64,000 nucleotides of DNA, taken from NCBI RefSeq assembly GCF_003286085.1, contig NW_020825294.1, positions 7,254,001 to 7,318,000 on the forward strand, written 5' to 3'. This document shows, one piece after another, positions 1 to 11,150 of this stretch. The stretch comes from Drosophila persimilis. Taxonomy: Eukaryota > Arthropoda > Insecta > Diptera > Drosophilidae. Position numbers and translations under genes: made by a program. Within the stretch, counting starts at the first letter, position 1; each line of letters begins with the position of its first letter. The notes beneath the pieces were generated by a model. The model was not told the DNA's origin. It saw only the letters and a list, made by a program, of their open reading frames with translations, and did no database searches.

Positions 1-1810
1 ACGTTGTTTATCTCTATGAAGGGATATAATCTGATTGTTGGGATGATACTTACATTAATCTATGTACCTAGACAAATATTTGGTATCACAAATACACATT
101 TCTCAGGGTAAGTAGGCCCAAAACGACGGATGCCATAAACATTTTGGTTATTGAAGATGAATACTCTGTGAAGGGCACCAGGAACTATCTGAAAATGCTT
201 TGTGTGAATGTCTTCAGTTTGATAGAAGGAGGATTAACCAATTTACCCATCCAAGGCTATCCATCCAAGACTTGCCCCCGAACTATTTGATGAAATTTCT
301 TTTGTTTCCTTTATGGAAGCAGAACAACTACATACATCGTTTTTAGCCACTGGATTATGAAATATGGAAAGTACACCAGAGCTACCCCTTAATATGCACA
401 GACAAAATATCCAGAAATGTGGGATTTGAAGTCCAAGCGCAATTAACCAATCCATCAATTAAGTTATCTCCAAGTCAGGTACGATCCTGTGTGCAATTTC
501 ATGATGGACCCCTTAATCTGCTTGAAACTGGTTTCACACCCCAAGCTGCCGCGGTAATGGCTACCTGCCGTTGGGGACAATGACAACGGAGCCAAATGGA
601 TGATGAATGTCTAACGTTGGCAACTGGCTGAGGCTGAGGGGCGGTAGGAGCCCCTGGGGCCCCCCTGGGCCCTTAAGTGATGAATACTCTGTGCAAATGC
701 ACCCCCGAGGGCCAATAATCATACGCCCTGTAGCAGCATGCTGCGCGTATGTGATTTATAATCTTCATATTACCAGGCGCTATTCGTTCAATATTCAGGA
801 GATGCCAACTGAGAATCCAGCACATTCGAATGTTTAACATGCATGAAGCTGTCGGTTTCGGGGATATTTAAAGACCATCAAAATGAATACGAAAGTGGAG
901 ACTTAAAATGCAGGCAACGTAAGTAAAGTCGGGCATATCTCAGGACCGCCAGACGCTCAAAGTTGCAAGCCGCGTGCCACGGAGCCCCCGAACAAAGTGA
1001 GCAAAAAGGCTGGCTCATAAAGACAAATTGCATAAAGGATAAGGGCAGCGAAGGAACAAGCTGCAGCAAAGGATGCCTGTCTCCCTATACGAGTATGATT
1101 GGCACTACATACTCTCTCGCTCTCTCTCTGTCTATGTGGCTGTCTCTCTCAGTGTCTGTACATGCCAACTGCCAGGGCAAAAAGGAAAAACGCTGAAAAC
1201 AGAAAACCCAAAGAGCGTCAAGATTTAGCGGTACTGGGGCTCTGGCTTCTGGTTAGCCCAGGCCTCTCCTCTGTTGCGGCTGCTGTGGCTCCTGCCATCA
1301 ATTTCGGTATCCGCAGCGTAATTGACATTTGATTAACGCATAGCTCAGCTTTCCAGTGAGACAAAAGCGCAAAGGACAACGTTAATGACATCAGCAACCG
1401 AGACTGAGATAAATTGAAAGCCAAACTGGACATGAAATCTTTTTCTGTATGCTGACCATACAGAGGTGCCCTACGTACCCTACAGAGGGACCACCAGAGG
1501 GAGCTGATATTTGCCTGGCCAAGTCAAAATTTTAATCACTTTAATGGCCCTGCGGCTTAATCATATGAAGCGCACAAAATTGCACTTTAGTGGCCGCAAA
1601 TGTTTTTTAATTACATCAATGTCAACACGTGACACTTGATTGCATTACATTCAATATAAATTTGCATTGAAAATAATGAGATGTATTTACCGGACAGTCA
1701 CTTTGTTGAAAAAATGTGCAAACATAAGGGATATGTTTATACAATATGGCAATTTCCGCTTCCTTTTCTCTTTTGCTTAAAATGTGGCTACAGCAATGCT
1801 GAATATGAGT
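1..1810. other. non-coding stretch, no gene recognised
   Basis: No frame has convincing coding composition or paired splice sites. Short open frames overlap on both strands, which is typical of chance ORFs. A CT-rich run sits near 1108-1155. A small GC-rich patch at 630-720 has no supported function. Confidence 0.5.
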
Positions 1811-2902
1811 TTTTATACCCGATACTCAAAATGAGTATTGGGGTATATTAGATTTGTGGTAAAAGTGGATGTGTGTAACGTCCAGAAGGAATCGTTTCCG
1901 ACCCCATAAAGTATATATATTCTTGATCAGCATCAATAGCCGAGTCGATTGAGCCATGTCTGTCTGTCCGTCCGTCCGTCTGTCCGTCTGTCCGTCCGTC
2001 CGTCTGTCCGTCTGTCCGTCCCCTTCAGCGCCTAATGCTCAAAGACTATAAGAGCTAGAGCAACGATGTTTTGGATAAAGACTTCTGTGATATGTCACTG
2101 CTCCAAAAATATTTCAAAACTTTGCCCCGCCCACTTCCGCCCCCACAAAGGGCGAAAATCTGTGGCATCCAGAATTTCAACGATACGAGAAAACTAAAAA
2201 CGCAGAATCGTAGAAGATGACTATATCTTCTAGAGTGCAAAATCTGAACCAGATCGTATAATTATTACAGCCAGAATCACGAAAACAATTTCACTCTTTC
2301 TCGCTCTGTCTCACTCTAACACACAGGTTTCATGGTCGGTTTTGCCAATTGCAAAATATGAGTTCAAGGATCTCAGAACCCATAAGAGCTAGAGCAACCA
2401 AATTTGGTATCCACACTCCTGTGATATCGGACCTTGACCGTTTCGTGTCCAAATTTCGCCACACCCCCTTCCGCCCCCGCAAAGGACGAAAATCTGAGGC
2501 AACCACAAATCTCAGAGACTTTTAAGGCTAGAGTAACCAAATTTGGTACACACACTCCTTTAAAATGTCACTATAAAACGTATATCTCAGAATTTCGCCC
2601 CACCCCCATCCGCCCCCACAAAGAAAACTAAAAACGCAGAATCATAGAGAATGACTATATCTATCCGGTTGCTGAATTTGGATCAGATCAGATAATTTTT
2701 GTAGCCAAAAGGAACAAATCAATTTGCATTGGCTACGCAGCGCCCGACGTCACGCTCAGACTGATTTTCTGTCTCTCTCGCACGCACTCTTTGTCGTGTC
2801 GTTTAATATTAGCGGCTGCCGGAGGAGAGCCATACTGACTTAGTATCGGGTATAACCGTAGAGTTGCGGTGTCCGCAGCAACTCACAACGTTCCCCCTCG
2901 TT
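1811..2902 (+). mobile_element. DINE-1/INE-1-like Helentron, copy 1
   Basis: Non-autonomous repeat of about 1.09 kb. It starts with TATACCCGATACTCA and ends with AGTATCGGGTATA followed by a short tail, so the subterminal sequences are inverted repeats. A small hairpin lies near the end: the arms GAGTTGC and GCAACTC appear inverted around 2864-2884. The first third carries the DINE core (CTTGATCAGCATCAATAG) and then a (GTCY)n tract, both hallmarks of the INE-1/DINE-1 family. The middle contains two diverged internal repeats around CCAAATTTGG. Open frames inside are fortuitous and no Rep/helicase is encoded. Copies 2 and 3 are at 4899-6009 and 48226-49369, both reversed. Size and layout resemble obscura-group ISX/ISY elements, an assignment made from memory. 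Confidence 0.82.
1958..2021 (+). repeat. (GTCY)n microsatellite inside DINE copy 1
   Basis: Irregular array of GTCC and GTCT tetramers. This is the microsatellite region characteristic of DINE-1/mini-me type elements. The reverse complement is shorter in copy 2 (about 5820-5865) and longer in copy 3 (about 49148-49222), so the array length varies between copies. Confidence 0.85.
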
Positions 2903-4898
2903 CTTAATTAAGTTGTGTCAAAACCAATGGAACAGAATATCTTTCGAGTAAAGTTAAAAGCATTAATAAGGAAACATTAAAGTGCATTTCTGACTCCTGA
3001 GAACTCCTGTGAGAACGCTAGATCGAATCAAAGTACATATACAAAAATATGCTTGAAATTTCGACCACTAGAAAACTTTGTTCCTGAAAAGTATGTCCTT
3101 AAAGCATCTTCAAGTAAATTGCCACCACCTGGACAGATGTTGTACTCCTATAGGATTTCATGTGCCTCAATTCAAGTATTCAAATATTTGTTTCGTAACT
3201 CTTGTTTCTTTCCTTTTCACTTTAACAGTGGTGTTCTTGTGGCAAAACATGCCAAAAAAAAGGACAACAAAAAAATATTATTTTAACAAAATTTCTGAGG
3301 TTTTTCTGTTTCTTATTTTTTTTTAGTTTTGCTTAAATGTGGTACATCGGTTGTGGCTGTTGGGGCTGTGACTTCCAGTGCAATGGTGCGTCCTTTCAGC
3401 CAAAAAAGGCGAACAATTTTTCAAATGCGAAACCGGAAAAGCCAACGCAAACGCCAGACCCATTCATAGAAATTGTCGGGCAGTGTTGCTGTTAGTGTCT
3501 TTAGGTCTATCCCTGTATCTGTTTCAATCCCAGATACTGTATCTCTCTATCTGCTGCGATGCCAAAAATCAATGTGGTTTTGTCCCAAACTGCGGTATCA
3601 TGCCTTCTCCTCTGCTTTTTCTTTGCCGCTTTTTTATCCTTTGGTCTCGTCCATTGCATTAAAGGTCGATATTTAATTAAAACTTGGTAAAAATTGGTAA
3701 ATGGAGTTTTTTTTTTCTCTTGTGCCATCTGACAAAAAGTTTTGATATATTGCATTGTAAGGCTTCGGTGTTATAAATCAAAAGAAAAACCATTAAGGGG
3801 CTATCCAAGGAGCGGTTACTCCGGTCTCCCAATTCGTGGATGACAAGAGCTGTGTGTAAATAAATAACTAATTAATATTTAATGATTTAAATCTGATCAG
3901 ATTCCTCGCTCCCTAATCTCCAATCCCCCCAATCTACTTAAATTCCACACTTCTTCCCATCTTTTTTCATATTTACACCACAAATGACTTGTTAGAACTA
4001 TTATACCCTTTAACATTTATTATACCCTTTTTAATAATAGTCTCATATAATAGTCTCTGCAATTTCCCTGACTTGTTTACTAAACGAAGACAATGTAACT
4101 TAAAAAGCTACATAAAAGTTTATGAATATATACAAATGTATTTATATATATATTCGTATGCCACTTGCAACTGCAACTGCAACCTATCGGAAAAGATTCA
4201 ATTGAAAACGAAAACGGAAGCCAGCAATTGGAATGGCATAAAAAGCAACAAAATAAGTATAAATCTGACAAAATTGTTGTCAGATATTGCAGAGACATAA
4301 AGAGAGACAGACAGATTGATTGTCAGACAACAGAACATTTTGTTCAACTTAACTTCAGAGAAGTAGAGAAGCAAAGATTTATTTCACAGAAGAATATTTT
4401 TTCTTACTAATACATAAAATATTTAGTTTTTTGAGGAGTTCTTCAAATTGGTATAGGATTACAATGCAAGCAGAGTACTCCTAATGAGGCTAAGCTAATG
4501 ATAAGAAAAAAGAACTGAAGAAACTTCTCTCAATATCTCATCCCTGGAGACAGCCCCCACATTCTATTCTATTCTATTCTATTCTATTTGTATTCTATTG
4601 ACAACCCTTTTGGAATTTAAAAGCTTTGCACGACCCTTTCTGGCAACAACTGTGTCCGGCATATACTGTGACAATCATCTGAATTGATAACCCATTGAAT
4701 ATCCCACTGGAAATATGCTTGACTTTCACTTTTTCAGCCCACTCAATGCCGTCAAAGGGTCCCAGTTTCATTTCTCCACTTCCATTACCAAAAATACAAA
4801 ACGATTTTTGTGGCCAGTCACAGTTCGGCTAGTTTTAAACTGTCATTGGACTCAAAGAGTTTGGTGTGTAACGTTGGGATCTGCATTGATTAAATAAA
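2903..4898. other. spacer between two inverted DINE copies
   Basis: About 2.0 kb of AT-rich DNA between oppositely oriented DINE-like elements. Overlapping short ORFs near 3053-3676 have no splice context or family match. A small pentanucleotide repeat lies at 4560-4589. I see no gene. Confidence 0.5.
4560..4589 (+). repeat. (ATTCT)n microsatellite
   Basis: Five to six perfect ATTCT units followed by a degenerate unit. Confidence 0.9.
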
Positions 4899-6009
4899 AA
4901 CGAGGGGGAACGTTGTGAGTTGCTGCGGACACCGCAACTCTACGGTTATACCCGATACTAAGTCAGTATGGCTCTCCTCCGGCAGACGCCGCTAATATTT
5001 AACGACACGACAAAGAGTGCGTGCGAGAGAGACAGAAAATCAGTCTGAGCGTGACGTCGGGCGCTGCGTAGCCACTGCAAATTGATTTGTTCCTTTTGGC
5101 TACAAAAATTATCTGATCTGATCCAGATTCAGCAATCTAATAGATATGGTCATTATCTATGATTCTGCGTTTTTAGTTTTCTCAAATCTGCAATATTGTG
5201 GATGCAACAGATTTTCGTCCTTTGTGGGGGCGGATGGGGGTGGGGCGAAATTCTGAGATATACGTTTTATAGTGACATCTTAAAGGAGTGTGTGCACCAA
5301 ATTTGGTTACTCTAGCCTTAATAGTCTCTGAGATTTGTGGTTGCCTCAGATTTTCGTCCTTTGCGGTGGCGGAAGGGGGTGTGGCGAAATTTGGACAGGA
5401 AACGGTCAAGGTCCGATATCACAGGAGTGTGGATACCAAATTTGGTTGCTCTGGCTTTTATAGGTTCTGAGATCCTTGAACTCATATTTTGCAATTGGCA
5501 AAACCGACCATGAAACCTGTGTGTTAGAGTGAGACAGAGCGAGAAAGAGTGAAATTGTTTTCGTGATTCTGGCTGTAATAATTATACGATCTGGTTCAGA
5601 TTTTGCACTCTAGAAGATATGGTCATTATCTATGATTCTGCGTTTTTAGTTTTCTCAAATATGCAATATTGTGGATGCCACAGATTTTCGCCCTTTGTGG
5701 GGGCGGAAGTGGGCGGGGCAAAGTTTTGAAATATTTTTGGAGCAGTGACATATCACAGAAGTCTGGATCCAAAACATCGTTGCTCTAGCTCTTATAGTCT
5801 TTGAGCATTAGGCGCTGAAGGGGACGGACAGACGGACAGACGGACGGACGGACAGACAGACAGGGCTCAATCGACTCGGCTATTGATGCTGATCAAGAAT
5901 ATATATACTTTATAGGGTCGGAAACGATTCCTTCTGGACGTTACACACATCCACTTTTACCACAAATCTAATATACCCCAATACTCATTTTGAGTATCGG
6001 GTATAAAAA
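4899..6009 (-). mobile_element. DINE-1/INE-1-like Helentron, copy 2 (inverted)
   Basis: Reverse-orientation copy of the element at 1811-2902, about 1.11 kb. It begins with AACGAGGGGGAACG and the hairpin arms GAGTTGC/GCAACTC, then TATACCCGATACTAAG. It ends in GAGTATCGGGTATA plus an A-run. It shares the GAGAGAGACAG motif (about 5023-5035), the CCAAATTTGG internal repeats and the (GGAC/AGAC)n tract. Identity with copy 1 is high by eye, with scattered substitutions and a shorter microsatellite. No protein is encoded. Confidence 0.82.
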
Positions 6010-6737
6010 AATACAAGAGTCACAAAGGTTGAGATAATTTCTGGCGATCCCAAACTTGACAGCTGTCGGTAGGGTAAAGTTGAAAGGTTGTTGGGCAAAC
6101 TTTGCCACGGGTAATCAATTTGTCATGAGATATCAGGTCAGTAGTGCTTGACCATTTGGACCGATGAAAAGAGATTCGCACTTGGCACGTGCTATTGCCG
6201 CACTAAGCCAAACCCTGATTTCAATGGCCTTCGTGGCTGAGTGTAAAACTAAAATTGAATTTTTATTTATTTTGGGACCTGGTGGCAGAATACCTTTATC
6301 CAGGTGACACACACACTCAGCTAAGCGCTTATAAAATATTTAGTGGCAAGCTCAGCACAAACATAAAAGTTCCTATAGGAAGGCCGGAGTACAAACAACG
6401 GCCGGAGAGTGTGTCAACACAATCAGCATAATAACCGAGTGTACGTATGGTCCTCACCCCGGAGGACTACAATAAAAGTGGATTAAATGTAAACATGTGG
6501 GAGATTGACTTGAGCCCTCACGTAATGTCCTCAAGACGGGCTCGAACTCGAATCGACCCCTGGCACTAGATCCTGCCCCTCCCAAATCCCATTGGCTAAG
6601 TCAATGCCTAATGACTTTGGTTACACGCCGAATTAGGCAGGACAAATAAAATTAATTGCTTGCTTTAAAACTTAAACAAATTCTAGCTCTAGCTGGTAGT
6701 CGAAATTCGCGGCGAAAGCTCACTCTTCACCAATCCA

Positions 6738-6771
<34 letters not shown>

Positions 6772-7187
6772 GCTTGTACAAATTCTTTAGTGCCAGAAAA
6801 TACTATCTATGCCACAATTCTACAACAAACTCTATTCTATGTACTGTAAATAACCAGTAATCTTTGCTAACCTAGAACTAAAGTAGTTGACTTATCTGTA
6901 GCACCAACTGCAATAAGAACTATGTAAAAAACCATCTGGAGCTAGAGGCTCAGCTCGCTTTGCATTTTGTCCTTTGCCATTTCGTGTCCTTTGTGCTTGT
7001 AATCGTACTACACCTCTTGTACACCATCCAACACAATACTCCCCGATGCTGTGTGGAGTGGAACACCGTTTGTGAACGGCACCGCGAACTGCAATCACTT
7101 AACAGAATAAGAGACAAGAGAGTCGCAATTGTATAGAACATTTAACACAACTATCGAGATCCAAGTCCACACTTAAGTACCCATCCC
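6010..7187. other. non-coding stretch
   Basis: No gene recognised. A CAAT-type simple repeat lies at about 6728-6772. The rest is ordinary AT-rich sequence leading into the candidate promoter at 7188. Confidence 0.5.
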
Positions 7188-7195
7188 TATAAATA
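7188..7195 (+). promoter_or_regulatory. possible TATA box
   Basis: TATAAATA lies 46 bp upstream of the candidate start codon at 7241. A start site 25-32 bp downstream would leave a leader of about 20 nt, which is short. It is listed only because the following exon looks coding. Confidence 0.25.
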
Positions 7196-7240
7196 CACAT
7201 ATATACCACTTACATACCACATACTAACACACCATACACC

Positions 7241-10200
7241 ATGCGCGTTATCGTACTGAAAAAGAATCGCCCTAACAAGCGCGGCACGCCCACGGCAACA
7301 GCGGCAACCGCGTCGCGCGAGCCGCCGAAAAAAACGGCGTACGCAAAAGTAAGAATAAATTCGATATATTCAATATTTGGTTTTAAATTTTTGCCGATAT
7401 GATGCCGATAGGACGGAATGGAGTGCAATGGGCCGGGATGCTCTGTCTGCGCGTAGAGAAATCACGAGCAGTAGAGAGCATGTCAGTCCTTTGCTTCCTG
7501 CCCAATTTGCCAGTGCAATCAATTTTTGAGATTTACTTATTTTGCTCGATTTATGCAAATTTTTCACGCCAAAACTTTGCTCACCGCGCATATACGTACT
7601 TGTATTAGATCTCCAATGGAAGTGCAATAAACTCGTAATCTTATCAGCATGTTTTAGTAGCCATCTTTACAAAATTAGCTCAAAAATTGGTTGTAGTGGC
7701 CTGGCATGATATACTATATTTATCCATTAAACTATGACTATTAATAAATCTTTATGTATTAGCCAGAACTGTATTTATTTCGCATATTCATACGCTGGAT
7801 AAAGCCATATTATAGACTTTAAGAATTAGCTTAAATAGTGTCAATGTTGTGCTTGGAATTTTAAGCTAACTAAAATATGTATGTACTCGTATGTGGATTG
7901 CAAAGTGAGGACAATTCTTGTTTGTCGGCGAGGGACTCTAAGTATCCTCGCTGGCCGTAAAGAGCACTTCGATTTCCGAGGGGTTGCCGTCGCGTTTACG
8001 TAGTACTTCCCAGTAGAAAGACAGAACGACGAATCCAAAATATGTCTCTAGAGCTGGAAATACTTGGTGTTCAGACAATAACAAAAGCAGGGAGAAGGTC
8101 TCAAGGTGAAGATGAACTCACATACTGACAACGCCTCAAAGACCAAATGCTCAACAACCAAATTGATGAAAAGAGTATTGAGCACGAACATGAATGTCAC
8201 GACTGCTGTAAGGTAAAGCCAAAGCAATAGACAAGTTTTGTGCTCCTGTAGAGAATACACGAAAGCTATTAGTCGATCCAGCCAATCTCTAGCAATTTCG
8301 GGTTAGAGGTTTAAGTGCACGTTTATCCATCCTCAACCTTTCGTGTGGAAAAGTGGGATATTGTTTCAGAATGCAGATTACAGAGTGCAGATTAGGGTTC
8401 AGAAATCACATTGGTCTAATGTACATGGGGAGTACCCATTTGTTAAATATAGTTTCTATATTTCTATATTTCCTCAGGCTTCGATTTTCTGCATTACTTG
8501 ATAAAGGCAATATGCTCTTCAGCTCGAAAATTATCATCATCCCATTAACATGAAAAAATTGAACTTCAAGTGATTATAAATCAGGTATGAAATCGATATT
8601 AGCATCAGCTGCAAATAACTTTTATTGCGTTACGGACTATCTTGCGGCGCCCTTATATAGTGGCCATCATTTGGTGGTAAGCCAGAAGGAGCTTCCTTTT
8701 CAATGATTACGTTTTCGTGATTGTGTGCCACCGCCTGAAGGTAAATTGGCCCTAATTTAATTAACACGCCTTTTGTTTTATTCGGTTGTACGAGTATTCA
8801 TATACCATTCCCTGTGGCACAGCCTCTTGGCCCAGCAAAGAAATGAACAGCCAGCACACAAAGGCCATGTCAGAGGCAAACCAAACAAAAGTCGAAAGGA
8901 GGCGAATGCTCTGGGGCAATGGGGAAAGTCGAGTCGAGACAATAAAACGCTTTTTTATGGCTCTTTTAAACGCTTCGCTCAAAGACATTAAAAAGTCTTC
9001 AAGTTGGTGAAAAAGTTTGGCGTTTGTTAGTTGGGGTTCCCGTTCTTTGTTTCAGCTTTTCTTCTGCGAATGGAGAAGGAAGTCGCCAGTTTTTGACTTG
9101 AACTCGTCATGAACAATGCTAATTATGGAATTGGACTTTGCTCTGTACTCGGACACTTATCCACAATCCGTCGAGTGCAGTGAACTCGCAGAGAATTCCA
9201 TTGCCTGAAATCTGTTTACCCACTCAATTCCTTGAACAGTCCAAGAGGGCTCCCCATCGGTGGTATTTTCCTTTTCCCATCATCCTCATTATTGGCGCCA
9301 TTTGGTGGCCGTCTTCGGTCCTCTGGCACTCGTCTGACAGCCACCAGAAATTCCAGCAAAACTTTTTCCGCTTCCATATATATTTTAAGAATATACAAAG
9401 GCCTGTCTTTGTCTTGTCCCCTCGTTCTTCAAGCGCGAAATGCATGTCAAAGCTGTCAACGGAGGAGCTTGCTGTCGGGGTCCCAGTCAAAAGTTGAGTG
9501 CTTCCCCCACACAGCCGCGGGAGAAAATACTGAATTCAAGTTTTGAGAGTTGAGTAAAATATTGCCCTGTCTCGTTGAAATTAAATTTTCATTTCTCCGT
9601 AATTGTTTCTGCCCAAGAAGTTTGCTGTTGGCCTATGGGCCTTTGAAATAAAGCATTTCGCTGAGTACTAAATTTGCTTCAAATTTTTGGTTCATTTTAT
9701 GGTAGTCCAAATTAAAGACCGCAACACGTAATATACTCACCCCTATTATAAGAACCGTAGCTGAATAATGCTAATAAATCAAATAAATTTATAAAAAGAC
9801 AACATTTTGAATATAAGTTTAACAAAGCAAATAAATATTACCAAGCTAAGGTATTTTTAAATAATGTCCTCGAATTTTATCATGAAATTGTGTAAATTGT
9901 CCCTGCCCTTTTTTCCGCCCACAGGAAATTTATGCAAAAGTTATTTACAAGACAATTTTGTCAGAGAAACTTTCAACTTATCCCAGAAGCACTTGTAATG
10001 CGGAAATAAATTCAAATAATGTGTACATTAAAGTTAAATATCGGAAAATTGTATGCTGTAATTAAACAGAGAATTCTCGACCATAATATGGAGCTGTGTG
10101 CCTCTTATTGATTTACTTAATTTGTTTAATAAATTGTGGCGATAATTATCACATGTGACGAGGGTTTAGGACAATAACACGCCACAAATTTAATTAAAAC

Positions 10201-11089
10201 TGAACTTGAATGAGAGGCAAGCTTTGTGGCTCGAAGGGTTAGATACTCTTGCAGAGCGTACATTTTCGAAACAAATTCAAATGCAATTTTTTGGCAGACA
10301 CGAACTGCATTTGGGGCAGCGGCTGTCGACTCCTCTGTGCCGTTGATGTTTCTGGGCAGCGTCTTTTCTTAGTGGGCAAGTTGATGGCTGGCTGGCAGTA
10401 TTATGTCATTTGTAGTCCACGCCCTGACAGCGGCGAAATGTAATTCAATGAAGCCAGAAAATTTTCCTGAATCACGATTCAGGGCATGTTCTCTGTCTCT
10501 TGGTTTCCATTTCGTTCATGACTTCCATTTTCTCAGTATTTCAATTTAAGTGATATCAATTATCATGGTCGTCATTCACTTTTTCCCCATTGGTTTCAAT
10601 GGTTTTCTCAGGGAAAATGGGAGCTGAACAGAAGCTCATAGCTGTCATCGTACAGTTTTGGCCTCAATGAGCCATAGAACTCTCCCACCCAAATGTCCTG
10701 CCGCATCGGTCTCTCTTTATAAAAACTGGGACAAACTGTTCTGCTTTCCCCATCCATCTGATTGGTTCAATCATTACAGTAGATGATGACGGTTCTGGCA
10801 AATGCTCTTGGAAGTGTATTCTTAAATAAAATATCTAGTTTGCTAACTTTCTAATGAAATTCTATGCAAGGTATCAGGGAAGAGCATCAATGCTGACCAT
10901 TCCTTTTCCCCGTTTAATTGATTGCGATGGTTTCGTGTCATAACTGGCATTGTTATTGCTTTCCAGGTGGTCCTATTGTCCGGAAATACTGCGGCTCAAA
11001 TGAGGCGTAGGCCTCGCCGTCTGATGTACGAGAATACCAGGAAAACTGTGAAACACAACCGGAAGGAAACCTTTTTGCAAAGACTATGA
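7241..11089 (+). CDS. candidate two-exon small basic protein (7241-7348, 10967-11089)
   Basis: Not a recognised family. The first exon (7241-7348, 36 codons) starts at an ATG in CACCATG context, is strikingly GC-rich against its surroundings, and ends exactly at a GTAAGA donor in phase 0. It is rich in Lys, Arg, Thr and Ala. The only convincing phase-0 partner found is 10967-11089. That segment follows a pyrimidine-rich tract ending TTTCCAG, stays open for 40 codons (with RRRPRR) and ends at TGA. An AATAAA follows 55 bp later. Joined, this gives 76 residues, very basic, with no signal peptide. The intron would be 3.6 kb. The pairing is inference; the exons could instead belong to a larger gene. 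Confidence 0.33.
7349..10966. other. putative intron / non-coding
   Basis: Lies between the two candidate exons. I see no independent gene. ORFs near 8353-8553, 8773-9010 and 9138-9546 overlap each other in several frames on both strands, lack splice context and look accidental. Confidence 0.45.
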
Positions 11090-11144
11090 TTATCCGTCTA
11101 ACGATTGTCGGGCAAACCATTTATCAGATTGTGCGAAGCCGTTG

Positions 11145-11150
11145 AATAAA
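11145..11150 (+). terminator. poly(A) signal AATAAA
   Basis: Canonical AATAAA 55 bp after the TGA at 11087-11089. It supports 10967-11089 as a terminal exon. Confidence 0.35.

Noticed and set aside
1958..2021. CRISPR-like repeat array
   Set aside because: It is a simple tetranucleotide microsatellite in a eukaryotic transposon, with no spacers.
2373..2631. Open frames such as CPNFATPPSAPAKDENLRQPQ, also seen near 5182-5409 and 48509-48736
   Set aside because: They are translations of the non-coding DINE-like element and recur only because the element does.
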